From Streptomyces venezuelae (GTDB taxonomy: Bacteria; Actinomycetota; Actinomycetes; Streptomycetales; Streptomycetaceae): a DNA stretch of 64,000 bases. Position 1 is the first letter of the stretch; every line of letters starts with the position of its first letter. Location: assembly GCF_008642275.1 (NCBI RefSeq), contig NZ_CP029189.1:3946501-4010500 (forward strand), written 5' to 3'. Below, piece after piece: positions 24,823 to 33,700 of this stretch. The translations under genes were made by a program, and so were the position numbers. The notes below the pieces were generated by a model. The model worked only from the letters and a program-made list of their open reading frames with translations. It ran no database searches and was not told the origin of the DNA.

Positions 24823-25041
24823 GGGATTCCCTCCTGTCCGGCTCGCACGGCCGGGTCATGTGAGCAGTGGACACCTCCTCTGCCCGTCGGTAACCCGTGC
24901 AACACGGTGGACTGACATGGCGTCACGGGCGTGTCGTCGCCCGATCGGGGAGTCTTCGCAGTTCGAGAAGGGTCCACCGGCCGGATGCCCGCCGTGGCGC
25001 CCATACGCCCGAACGGGTGAGAGACGGCCTGGGCCGTCGGC

Positions 25042-25290
25042 CTAACCGCACATGACGAAGGCGGCCGTGCCCGCCCCCATCAGCGCGCCGGCCAGATGCA
25101 TGGCCGGGTGACCGTAGTCGCCGTACCAGAGGTGCCGGGCCAGGCCGCCCAGCGCGGCCAGTGCGGCGATGATCCCGATCTGGCCGAAGAGCGTGACGGC
25201 ACAGCAGGGGGCCAGGAGCAGCAGGAGCGAGTTCAGCCAGAACGGGGCCGCGCCCGTCCAGCCCCGCCACTGCCTGATTGCCGTCGCCAT
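25042..25290 (-). CDS. small membrane protein near the cobalt operon
   Basis: An 82-aa protein with two or three hydrophobic helices (PFWLNSLLLLLAPCCAVTLFG, IIAALAALGGLA, LAGALMGAGTAAFVM) and His residues between them (RHLWYGDYGHPAMHLAG). I do not recognise the family. It is 21 bp downstream of cbtA in the same direction, so it is likely the last gene of the riboswitch-controlled transcript and may take part in cobalt uptake. A short GC hairpin follows its stop (GACGGCC-TG-GGCCGTC, about 25023-25038). Confidence 0.65.
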   Translation of the reverse strand: MATAIRQWRGWTGAAPFWLNSLLLLLAPCCAVTLFGQIGIIAALAALGGLARHLWYGDYGHPAMHLAGALMGAGTAAFVMCG

Positions 25291-25311
25291 GTACTACCGG
25301 CCCCCTCGTGC

Positions 25312-26079
25312 TCAACTGGTCGGCTGCACAGCCTCCTTGGGTGCGGAGGCGGATACAAGGGCTCGTTCGGCTAGATAACCGAAAGCCAGGCCGAAAGTCG
25401 TCCACAGCGCCGTCTGGATGGCCAGGGACGCGAGGCGGAACTCCCAGATCAGCGCGGCGGGGAAGTCCGCCGGGACCTCGTTGACGCCGGGCAGCAGGGC
25501 GTAGGAGAGGCCGATGACCAGGACGAAGGCCGCGCCGGCGACGACCGACGCGTTCCAGTTGCCGAGCTTCGGCGCGAGCCGCCGCCCCAGGATCAGCGCG
25601 CCGGCCGCCAGCAGCACGCTCAGGGCGATCATCAGCAGGTAGAGGGCGGTCCGCCGGGCGGCGGTCCCGGGATCGCCCACGGCGGGGGGATTGGCGGGGT
25701 ACTTGAAGAACGGCACCAGCGTGACGGTGACGTACAGACCCCCGATGACCAGGGCGGCCGTGGCCCGCGGGCCGAAGCGGCCGATGCGGCCCAGGGCGAA
25801 GCAGTAGACGAGCGCGGCGATGCCGCCGAGCGCCACCGCGTAGAGCAGGACGCCGGTGCCGAGGCCGGCCGTGGCCTGGAGGGCCCGGCTGACCGGCGCG
25901 TCCTCGCCGTGGTCGTGACCGGCCGCGGCGGCTTCCTCGATGGCGATCGCCGCGTCCACCTTGGACTCACCGAGGAGGTACGCGACGAGGAACGCGGCCA
26001 CGCCGGCCAGCAGGCCGGCGATCATGCCGCGGACGAGCAGGGTGCGGGGGGAGACCCCACCCGGAGAAGTGGAAGTCAT
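25312..26079 (-). CDS. cbtA: cobalt transporter subunit CbtA
   Basis: A 255-aa membrane protein with about six helices and the CbtA features: an N-terminal segment RTLLVRGMIAGLLAGVAAFLVAYLLGES, then a Glu/His-rich loop (EEAAAAGHDHGEDAPVSRALQ) suited to metal binding. YALLPGVNEVPADFP follows near the C-terminus. CbtAB is a predicted cobalt importer found almost only behind cobalamin riboswitches in organisms that make B12. The ATG at 26079 lies 50 bp downstream of the cbtB stop. The gene order riboswitch-cbtB-cbtA matches the known arrangement. Confidence 0.92.
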   Translation of the reverse strand: MTSTSPGGVSPRTLLVRGMIAGLLAGVAAFLVAYLLGESKVDAAIAIEEAAAAGHDHGEDAPVSRALQATAGLGTGVLLYAVALGGIAALVYCFALGRIGRFGPRATAALVIGGLYVTVTLVPFFKYPANPPAVGDPGTAARRTALYLLMIALSVLLAAGALILGRRLAPKLGNWNASVVAGAAFVLVIGLSYALLPGVNEVPADFPAALIWEFRLASLAIQTALWTTFGLAFGYLAERALVSASAPKEAVQPTS

Positions 26080-26129
26080 CGGTTCTGTTCCCTTGCTGAG
26101 ACGTCGGACGTCGGTTGGCGGCAGGGGAA

Positions 26130-26345
26130 TCAGTGGCAGGGGAAGCCGAGCAGGTGGCGGCCGTCGTGCAGCCATTCGTGGATGGTCTCCCCTTCGAAGA
26201 CCGAGGTGGCGCCCTGCTCGGCGCCGACGAAGTACAGCAGGACGAGCATGAGGATGCCGACGAACACGGCCCAGGGGGCCAGCGCGGAGAGCGAGATGGG
26301 GGCGACGGCGGGTGAGTTCGTCGTGGGCACGGCGGAGTGGGCCAT
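26130..26345 (-). CDS. cbtB: cobalt transporter subunit CbtB
   Basis: A 71-aa single-pass membrane protein. A helix (WAVFVGILMLVLLYFVG) is followed by the family's metal-binding tail, HEWLHDGRHLLGFPCH, ending in a His/Cys-rich terminus. It is the first gene after the cobalamin riboswitch. GGAGG precedes the ATG at 26345. It probably hands cobalt to CbtA. Confidence 0.93.
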   Translation of the reverse strand: MAHSAVPTTNSPAVAPISLSALAPWAVFVGILMLVLLYFVGAEQGATSVFEGETIHEWLHDGRHLLGFPCH

Positions 26346-26365
26346 GGCAGAACCTCCAGAGGGAA

Positions 26366-26490
26366 CACGCGTCCCGGTCAGTGGTGCTCGCTACGACGGT
26401 GGCGGGTCTGACTTTCCTCCCGCTCGGGGAGGTTTCACAGTGGCGCGACCGTGCCGGATTCTCACCGTGCTTCCGTCGTTCCGTCGTAAG
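26366..26490 (-). ncRNA. cobalamin riboswitch
   Basis: Reading the minus strand, the leader contains GGTGAGAATCCGGCACGG, the B12-box region GCGCCACTGTGA (complement of 26435-26446) and the conserved AGTCAGACCCG (complement of 26403-26413). These are the hallmark core of the adenosylcobalamin riboswitch. It ends just upstream of cbtB, so B12 should shut off cobalt import. End points are approximate. Confidence 0.92.
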
Positions 26491-26533
26491 TCAATTGAAC
26501 CATTTGTGACCGTACCGCGCTTACGCTCCCCTT

Positions 26534-26989
26534 ATGAAGACCCCGTTGGTACGAGTTCGACTGGTCAGTTTCCCTCTGGACGCGGCCGCCCGCCAGGGCC
26601 GCTTCGGTCACGCCCGGCCCTGCCCGGGCCACGAGGGGCTGCGCGGACTGGCCACGGGTGACTGGGCCGGTCGCACCCTGGACGAGGTGGCGGGCGGGGA
26701 CCCGGACGGTGTGCGGGCCTGGCTGTCGGATCCCGGGTACGCGCCTCCGGGCGGGGAGTCCGTGGACGCGCTGATCGCCCGCGTCGGGGCCGAGCTCGCG
26801 GGCCTGGCCGCCGGGACGCACCGGATCGTGGTGGAGCAGGCCGTCGTCCGGGCGGCCGTGGTGCACGCCCTGGAGCTGCCCGCGGCGGCCTTCTGGCGGC
26901 TCGACGTACGGCCGGAGTCGGTGACCACCCTCACGGGGCGGGCGGGGCGCTGGAACCTGCTGGTCGGCCGGTCGCAGGACGAGCCGTAG
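26534..26989 (+). CDS. histidine-phosphatase-like protein without the catalytic histidines
   Basis: A 151-aa protein. The middle resembles histidine phosphatases (GLATGDWAGRTLDEVAGGDPDGVRAWLSDPGYAPPGGESVDALIARV). The defining N-terminal RHG motif is missing: the strand reads VRLVSFPLDAAARQGRFGHARPC. The second His (usual SHGGVIR) is replaced in RIVVEQAVVRAAVVHAL. It cannot use the normal phosphohistidine mechanism. It diverges from the B12-controlled cobalt operon, where phosphatases related to CobC often occur, so a B12 link is plausible but unproven. No ribosome site precedes the ATG. Confidence 0.72.
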   Translation: MKTPLVRVRLVSFPLDAAARQGRFGHARPCPGHEGLRGLATGDWAGRTLDEVAGGDPDGVRAWLSDPGYAPPGGESVDALIARVGAELAGLAAGTHRIVVEQAVVRAAVVHALELPAAAFWRLDVRPESVTTLTGRAGRWNLLVGRSQDEP

Positions 26990-27048
26990 CCGCGGAAGCG
27001 GGACGAGCCGTGGCCGCGGAAGCGGGACCAGTCGTGGCCGCGGACGGG
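26977..27048 (+). repeat. three 24-bp direct repeats over a stop codon
   Basis: Units beginning GGACGAGCCGT start at 26977, 27001 and 27025. The first contains the TAG of the phosphatase-like gene. Copies 1 and 2 differ at one base. Confidence 0.88.
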
Positions 27049-27107
27049 AAAAGATGCGGCCCGGACCCCGCGACGCGGTCCGGGCCGATCGGGCGGTCAG
27101 CCGCGCC

Positions 27108-28025
27108 TCACGCGACGATCCAGTCGGACGTCGAGATGACCGGCTGCACGCCGTCGCGGTGGATGGTGCCCTCGATCAGGCCGTACGGCCGGTCCGCCGC
27201 GAAGTAGACCTCGTTGTCGTTCTTGAGGCCGAAGGGCTCCAGGTCGACGAGGAAGTGGTGCTTGTTGGGGAGGTTGAGGCGCACCTCGTTGACCTTGGCG
27301 CAGTTGTCGAGCACCCGCTCGGCCATCTGGTTCAGGGTCTGCTGCAGCGAGTACGAGTACGTCTCCGCGAAGGCCTCCAGCAGGTTCCTGCGGACCTTCT
27401 TGTACGCCTGGTCCCAGTCGTACCCCGTGTCGTCGGCGGCCAGCGCCGAGTGCGCCCAGCGCGCGGTGACCTTGGTCGCCAGGATGCGGTCGTACGCCTC
27501 CCGCAGCGTCGTGTACTTGTCCTTGATGTAGCCGTGGAACTCGGAGTTCGTCGAGTTCATCACCGTCAGGTCCTTCAGACCCGAGATGACCTGCAGGCCG
27601 GTCGTCTCGCTGTAGGTGATCTGCGCGGTGCGCACCTCCTGGCCCTTGCGGACGAAGGAGTGCTGCTCCTTGCGCGTGGGGACCGGGATGCGGTCCCAGG
27701 CGTACTCCTCGATGCGGATCTGGGCCTCGCGGATCGGCTGCTGGGAAGAGACGAAGTGCTTGGCGAGCTGGATGCCGAAGGCCTCGGGGGAGTCGATGCC
27801 GTGCTCCTTGCCGAAGGCGTACACCGTGTTCTTGGTGGTGTCGGTCGGCAGGCAGTTGGCGTTGTCGCCGGTGAGGTGGACGTCGCGGAACTCACCGCGG
27901 AGCGCGACCGAGACGTTGAGGTCGCGGATCTCGTGCCAGGAGCCGTCGCTGCCCTTGCGGGTGACCTTCACGATGCGGTTCTCGGCCTTGCCGTACTGGT
28001 TCTGGGCCAGGACGTGCTTGCTCAT
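27108..28025 (-). CDS. urate oxidase (uricase)
   Basis: A 305-aa cofactor-free oxidase that converts urate to 5-hydroxyisourate in purine degradation. The two T-fold domains are complete. Active-site elements are visible: LTGDNANCLPTDTTKNTVYAF with the catalytic Thr, the Lys near the N-terminus and LPNKHHFLVDL with the active-site His. The ATG at 28025 follows AAGGAAG. The usual partners, hydroxyisourate hydrolase and OHCU decarboxylase, are not in the adjacent genes. The gene is thus either single or its partners lie elsewhere. The 282-bp upstream gap holds its promoter. Confidence 0.96.
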   Translation of the reverse strand: MSKHVLAQNQYGKAENRIVKVTRKGSDGSWHEIRDLNVSVALRGEFRDVHLTGDNANCLPTDTTKNTVYAFGKEHGIDSPEAFGIQLAKHFVSSQQPIREAQIRIEEYAWDRIPVPTRKEQHSFVRKGQEVRTAQITYSETTGLQVISGLKDLTVMNSTNSEFHGYIKDKYTTLREAYDRILATKVTARWAHSALAADDTGYDWDQAYKKVRRNLLEAFAETYSYSLQQTLNQMAERVLDNCAKVNEVRLNLPNKHHFLVDLEPFGLKNDNEVYFAADRPYGLIEGTIHRDGVQPVISTSDWIVA

Positions 28026-28230
28026 GCTGTCTTCCTTCGGGTACTCGGGAACACGGAGTCCGGTGGTCTGGATCCCGTACGCCCGGCGTCCAGCGCCCGC
28101 CCGAGTCAAGGACGTCCCGCTCCCCGCCGTTCGGCCCCTCGCCGAGGGACCGCCCCGGGCCTGACGTGCATCCCGGTTCGTAGGTGCTTGGCCTGTTGTG
28201 TGTCTTACGGCCTGCACGGATTGCAGCACG

Positions 28231-28255
28231 CGTACGGGGGGTTGATCCCCGTACG
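28231..28255. terminator. hairpin downstream of the aminotransferase gene
   Basis: CGTACGGGG (28231-28239) pairs with CCCCGTACG (28247-28255) around 7 nt. It lies 53 bp beyond the aminotransferase stop on the minus strand. The rest of the 28026-28307 gap holds no convincing gene. Confidence 0.55.
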
Positions 28256-28307
28256 AATCCTCCGAACACCAGCACCCACGCCTTGGGCGACCCCACAGAA
28301 CCACAGG

Positions 28308-29657
28308 TCAGGAGGTGTGCGCATCCGCCACCGAGAGGGCCTCGTCGAGGATCTCCAGGCCCTTGGCGACGTCCTCGGGCGAGATGTTGCACGGCGGCGC
28401 GATGTGGATGCGGTTGCCGGCGACGAGCGGCCAGAGCCCGCCCTTCTTGCAGGCGGCCCCGAACTCGGCCATCGGGGCGTTCTCCGCGCCGGAGGCGTTG
28501 TACGGGACCAGCGGCTCGCGGGTGTCCTTGCTCCGGACCAGCTCCAGTGCCCAGAAGGTGCCGAGTCCGCGGACCTCCCCGACGGAGGGGTGCCGCTCGG
28601 CGAGCGCGCGCAGGCCGGGGCCGAGCAGCTCCGCACCCGTCCGCGCGGACTGCTCCACGATGCCCTCCTCCTCCATGACGCCGATCGTCGCGACGGCGGC
28701 CGCGCACGCCAGCACGTGCCCGGAGTAGGTCAGCCCGCCCGGGTAGGGCCGACGGGCGAAGGTCTCGGCGATGGCGCCCGAGACGGCGACCCCGCCGAGC
28801 GGCAGGTATCCGCTGGTCACGCCCTTGGCGAAGCAGATCAGGTCGGGGGTCACGTCCCAGTGCTCGGAGGCGAACCACTTCCCGGTGCGGCCGAAGCCGA
28901 CCATGATCTCGTCGAGGACGAAGACGATGCCGAAGCGGTCGCACAGCGCGCGGACCCCGGCCAGGTAGCCCTCCGGGTGCACGAGCACGCCCGGGGCGCC
29001 GCCGACCGTCTCCAGGATGATCGCGGCGATGGACTGCGGCCCCTCGAAGACGATGGTGTCCTCCAGGTGGCGCAGGGCCCGCTCGCACTCCTCGGCCCCG
29101 GTGGCCGCGTAGAAGGGCGAGCGGTAGGCGAACGGCCCCCAGAAGTGCACGACGCCGGCGGTCGCGGAGTCGTTGCCGAAGCGGCGGGCGTCGCCCGTCA
29201 GGTTGATCGCGGTGGAGGTGGCGCCGTGGTACGAGCGGTACGCGGACAGCACCTTGGGCCGGCCGGTGTGCAGCCGGGCCATGCGGACGGCGTTCTCCAC
29301 GGCCTCGGCGCCGGCGTTGGTGAAGAAGATCTTGTCGAGGTCGCCGGGGGTCCGCTCGGCGATCAGCCGGGCCGCCTCGGAGCGCACGTCGACGGCGAAT
29401 CCCGGCGCGACGGTGCACAGCTTGGCCGCCTGTTCCTGGATCGCCGCAGTGACCTTCGGGTGCTGGTAGCCGATGTTCGTGTAGACGAGGGCGCTGGAGA
29501 AGTCGAGGAAGCGGTTGCCCTCGTAGTCCCAGAAGTACGAGCCCTCCGCGCCCGCCACGGCGAGCGGATCGATGAGCTCCTGCGCAGACCAGGAGTGGAA
29601 GACGTGCTTCCGGTCAGCGTCTTTCACGGCGGCGAGGGCGGAGGCTTCTGCGTTCAT
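28308..29657 (-). CDS. class III pyridoxal-phosphate aminotransferase
   Basis: A 449-aa enzyme of the omega-amino acid:pyruvate / 4-aminobutyrate aminotransferase group. The PLP lysine is Lys278 in ICFAKGVTSGYLPLGG. VLDEIMVGFGRTGKWFA carries the Asp that binds the PLP ring nitrogen, and FFTNAGAEAVENAVRMAR the phosphate-binding loop. The substrate is not fixed by sequence; beta-alanine, GABA or taurine are typical. The ATG at 29657 was chosen over the GTG at 29678 because the latter lies in a TCCAC-N3-GTGGA palindrome that looks like an operator. A PaaX-like regulator lies upstream in the same direction. Confidence 0.92.
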   Translation of the reverse strand: MNAEASALAAVKDADRKHVFHSWSAQELIDPLAVAGAEGSYFWDYEGNRFLDFSSALVYTNIGYQHPKVTAAIQEQAAKLCTVAPGFAVDVRSEAARLIAERTPGDLDKIFFTNAGAEAVENAVRMARLHTGRPKVLSAYRSYHGATSTAINLTGDARRFGNDSATAGVVHFWGPFAYRSPFYAATGAEECERALRHLEDTIVFEGPQSIAAIILETVGGAPGVLVHPEGYLAGVRALCDRFGIVFVLDEIMVGFGRTGKWFASEHWDVTPDLICFAKGVTSGYLPLGGVAVSGAIAETFARRPYPGGLTYSGHVLACAAAVATIGVMEEEGIVEQSARTGAELLGPGLRALAERHPSVGEVRGLGTFWALELVRSKDTREPLVPYNASGAENAPMAEFGAACKKGGLWPLVAGNRIHIAPPCNISPEDVAKGLEILDEALSVADAHTS

Positions 29658-29670
29658 GAAACGAGAGTAG

Positions 29671-29687
29671 TTGTCCACGATGTGGAA
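29671..29687 (-). promoter_or_regulatory. operator-like palindrome before the aminotransferase
   Basis: TCCAC-GAT-GTGGA (29674-29686), extended by TTG and A, is a small perfect inverted repeat 14-30 bp before the ATG. IclR, GntR and Lrp-type regulators use sites of this kind. Confidence 0.4.
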
Positions 29688-29724
29688 TGGGTGGGGACCG
29701 GTCCGCCGGCCCCCGTCCGGCGGG

Positions 29725-30576
29725 TCAGGCCAGTGCCTCGCCGTACAGGCGGAACAGCCGCGGCCCCGGGGCCGGAGCGGCGGCCTCCAGCCTGGCCCAG
29801 GCCTCGGACGCCGCCGCCCGGGCCGTCGTGCCCGGCCACGGCTGCGGCAGCAGCTCCGGCGGGAGCAGCGGATCGGGGAGCATCGCGGCGGAGAAGGCGG
29901 CGGCCAGCGTGACGGCGTGCGCCAGCCCGGCGGCCCGGCCGGGCTCGGCGGGGAGCTCCGCGAGCGCGCGGAGCTCCCCGTACCGCGCCGCGATCTCCGG
30001 CAGCGGCCACAGCCGCTCCGCCAGGGCCCGGGGCCCGGCGGTGCCGCCCGTGCCGCCCACCGTCAGGTCCCCGGTGCTCAGGCAGGTCAGCGCCTCGGAG
30101 AGGCCCAGCTCCGCCGCGTGTGCCCGCACGTACGGCCCGATCGCGTTCGGCGTGACGTACAGACCGCCCTGGACCGGGGCGGCCCCCAGCCCGGTGAGGG
30201 CGTCCCGCAGGGAGTCCCGGGCGGCCCGGGCGGATTCCGGTACGGCGAAGGCGAAGGCGTGCCAGAGCCCGTCCCACGGCTCCAGCCCCCGGTCCTGCCG
30301 GTACGCGTGCCGGACGAACTCCACCTCCGGTACGAGGGCCTGCCCGGCCGCCGGCCCGGCGCCCGGCTCCGCCCCCGCCGCCAGGCACAGCACGGCCCGC
30401 CTGCCGCGCCCCTCCGCCGTGAACCGGCCCTCGGTCACCAGCCGCTTCACGCACAGCCGCACCTGCTGGTCGGTCATCCCGAGCAGGGCGGCGACCTCGT
30501 ACAACTCCTCGCCCGCGACCGTCCCGTCCTCCCGGACCAGCGCGTGCACCACCATCCGCGTGGGGATCCCGCTCAT
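29725..30576 (-). CDS. PaaX-like transcriptional regulator
   Basis: A 283-aa protein. The N-terminal winged helix (VVHALVREDGTVAGEELYEVAALLGMTDQQVRLCVKRLVTEGRF) is followed by a PaaX-type central and C-terminal domain (WDGLWHAFAFAVPESARAARDSLRDALTGLGAAPVQGGLYVTPN). PaaX represses phenylacetate degradation in E. coli; actinobacterial relatives control other acid or amine pathways. It may regulate the adjacent aminotransferase. GAGGAGG before the ATG fixes the start, which overlaps the stop of a tiny upstream frame by 4 nt. Confidence 0.85.
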   Translation of the reverse strand: MSGIPTRMVVHALVREDGTVAGEELYEVAALLGMTDQQVRLCVKRLVTEGRFTAEGRGRRAVLCLAAGAEPGAGPAAGQALVPEVEFVRHAYRQDRGLEPWDGLWHAFAFAVPESARAARDSLRDALTGLGAAPVQGGLYVTPNAIGPYVRAHAAELGLSEALTCLSTGDLTVGGTGGTAGPRALAERLWPLPEIAARYGELRALAELPAEPGRAAGLAHAVTLAAAFSAAMLPDPLLPPELLPQPWPGTTARAAASEAWARLEAAAPAPGPRLFRLYGEALA

Positions 30577-30653
30577 CGCGGCGCCACCTCCTCGTGCATC
30601 GTCGTCACGCCCCCGAGGCCCAGCACGTCGCGCAGCCAGGGCGTGCGCTGCAC
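30573..30653 (-). CDS. 26-codon frame coupled to the PaaX-like gene
   Basis: The frame from the GTG at 30653 encodes 26 residues (VQRTPWLRDVLGLGG to EEVAPR). Third positions are almost all G or C, and its TGA overlaps the next ATG in an ATGA. It may be a leader peptide that couples translation, or the decayed end of a former upstream gene. The AT-rich promoter area lies just beyond (30660-30730). Confidence 0.4.
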   Translation of the reverse strand: MQRTPWLRDVLGLGGVTTMHEEVAPR

Positions 30654-30782
30654 CCGTATCTCTTCATCCGCACGAGAATAGTACGTTCATTGTGTGTACG
30701 ATCGTTTTTGATGTGAACGAATAAAAGAGCGAGTGCAACCCGTCCGGCCTGCTCGCCGGCCAGCGGCGCTTCCCGGAGGGAT

Positions 30783-33700
30783 TCAGCCGCCCAGCGTGAG
30801 TCGCGCGAGTTCCCGCACGGCGGCCGGCCCCGGCACACCGCCCCCGGCCGCGTACCCCTCGTACCGCGCGCACTCCTCGTAGGCGTCGCCGAGCGCGGCG
30901 CGCGCCGCGGACTCCACCCGGGCCGCGTCGGGGCGCGAGTGGTCCGGCCCGCCGCGCACGGCGAGGGCCGCGGCCAGCAGCCGGGCCGCCTCGCGCGGGC
31001 GGTCCAGCTGCACCGCCTGGTCCGCGACGCCCACCAGCACCTGCGCGAGCGTCGGCGCGTGCCCGGCCGCCACGGCCAGCTCCAGCGCCTCGGCGCGGTG
31101 GGCGCGGGCGGCGGCCAACGCGCCGTCCGCCGCGTCCAGGTACCCGAGGGAGTCCAACACCACCACCTCGAACACCGGGTGCACGGCGACCTCGCGGACC
31201 GCGTCCCCGGCCCGCGCCAGTTCGGCCCGGGCCGACGCCGGCTCGCCGCTCCAGCGCGCCAGGTCCGCCTTGCCGTGGGCCATCATGGCCAGCGCCTCGG
31301 GCCAGCCGGCCGCCACCGCGTCCCGCTCGGCCCGCGCCATGACCTCCGCACTGCGGGCCGCGTCCCCGGCGAGCCGGCACAGCTGTGCCTGCCTGACCCA
31401 GGCGTACAGCCGGTCCTCGACGACACCCAGCTCGCCGATCACCGCCACCGCCTCCTCGTAGTGACCGATCGCCGCGCGGTGGTCGCCGCGCCGGGCCACC
31501 AGATCCGCCAGCAGCGTCAGCGCGAAGGAGATCCCCCAGCGTTCCCCGAGCGCACGGAACCCGGTCAGGGCCGCCTCGATCGAGGCTTCGGCCTCGGCGG
31601 GCGGGCCGCCGGCTCCCAGCAGCGCCTTGGCACCTTCCAGCCGGGCCTGCGCCCGGACCCAGGGGTCCTCGTCTGCCTGCAGTCCCGCCCACGCGTCCGG
31701 CGGCGGCGCCTCGGCCCCGTCCGTACGGCGCAGCAGCCGCTCCAGCGGCTCCAGGAAGCGGACCACCGGATGCCGGCTCCCGCTGCGTCCGGCGAACAAC
31801 AGCCCCTGGCGGAGCAGTTCCGCGGTCCGCAGGTCGTCACCGAGTCCGGCCGTCGCGAAGAGCGCGGCCAGCGCACAGGCCACGGCGCGGGCCTCGTCGT
31901 CCGCGTGCGCCTCGGGCGCTTCGGGCGTTCCGTCGCCGCCACCGGTCCCGTCCGGTCCCGGGGTCCCGTCCGGTCCCGGGGTCCCGTCCGGCCCCCCGGG
32001 AACGGGCAACGCGAGGGCCTGCGACGCCAGTTCGGCGCCGTCCGCCTTGTGCCCGCCGAGCCACCAGTACCACCCGGCCGCCGCCACCAGCCGTACGGCC
32101 GCCCGCGCGTCGCCCGCCGCGATCGCACCGCGCAGCGCCGCGGCCAGGTTGTCGTGCTCCTCGGTGAGCCGGCCGAGCCACTCCAGCTGCTCGGCCCGCC
32201 GCAGGTACGGGTCCGCGGCCTCGGCCAGGCCGGTGAAGTGGGCGGCGTGCGCACGCCGGAGCACCTCCCGCTCGCCGGCCTCTTCGAGCCGCTCCAGCGC
32301 GTACGCGCGGATCGTCTCCAGCATCCGGTAGCGCCCGTCGCCCGCCGTCACCAGCAGGGACTTGTCGGTCAGCGAGGTGATCAGGTCGAGTACGTCGTAG
32401 ACCTCGACGGGGCCGCCCGCGCAGACCCCCTCGGCTGACTCCACCGTGGCGCCGCCGGGGAACGCGGCGAGCCTGCGCAGCAGCACCTGCTCCGGCTCCG
32501 TCAGCAGGTCCCAGCTCCAGTCCACCACGGCGCGCAGCGTCCGGTGCTGGCGCGGAGCCGTCCGCGCGCCGCCCGTCAGCAGCCGGAAGCGGTCGTCGAG
32601 CCGGGCCGCGAGCTGCTCGGGGCTCATCGTCCGCAGCCGGGCCGCCGCCAGTTCCACGGCCAGCGGCATCCCGTCGAGGGCCCGGCAGATCCGGGTCACG
32701 GCCGGAGCGTTCTCCTCGGTGACGGCGAAGCCGGAACGGGCCGCCGCCGCACGGTCGTTCAGCAGCCGCACCGACGCGTAGGACATGGCCTGTGCCGCGT
32801 CGGCGTCCCGGGGCGGGAGGGCCAGCGGCCGCACCGGCCACAACGCCTCGCCGGTGAGGCCGAGCGGCTCCCGGCTGGTCGCCAGGATGCGCAGCCCCGG
32901 ACAGGCGCCGAGCAGCCGGTCGGCCGTCGCGGCGACCGCTTCGACCAGGTGCTCGCAGTTGTCGAGGACCAGCAGCGCGGTACGGGAACGCAGGGCCGCG
33001 GTGAGCCGGTCCAGCGGGTCACCCGCGGCGGGTGCCTGGTCCCGCAGGGCCAGCGCGTTCAGGACGGCGGGCGGTACGTCGGCCTCCGCGCTCAGCGGTC
33101 CGAGCTCCACCAGCCAGACACCGTCGGGGAACCGGGCCAGCAGGGGGCGGGCGCTCTGGACGGCCAGCCTGGTCTTTCCGGCGCCGCCGGGCCCGGTCAG
33201 CGTGGTGAGCCGGAAGCGGCCTATGAGGGAGTCGACTTGGCGGAGGTCCTCGTCACGGCCCACGAAACTGGCCAGTCCGGCCCGCAGGTTGGTCGGTGAC
33301 GGTGACGGTGACGGCGGGGGTGCGTCGGGGCCCGGCGGCCCCGACGGGACCTCGACCTGTCCGCGCAGTACGGCGGTGTGCAGGGCGGAGAGCTCCGGGG
33401 AGGGATCCGCCCCGAGCTCCTCGGCGAGGGCCTCGCGTGCCTTCCCGTAGACGGTGAGCGCCTCGGCGGGCCGTCCGGCCGCGACGAGAGCCCGCATCAG
33501 TGCCCCGACGAGCCCCTCCCGCAGGGGGTGTTCGGCGACGAGGGAGGTCAGCTCGCCGGTCAGCTCCCGGCCGCGTCCCACCCGTAGATCCGCCTCGATC
33601 CGGTCCTCCAGGGCCGCCATCCGCAACTCCGACAGCCGGGTCACCGGGGCCCGGAAGAAGGCGGAGCCCGCGACGTCCAACAGGGCCGGGCCGCGCCACA

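Noticed and set aside
28026..28307. A possible small gene between uricase and the aminotransferase.
   Set aside because: The frames lack third-position bias and ribosome sites; only a hairpin and promoter-like sequence are visible.
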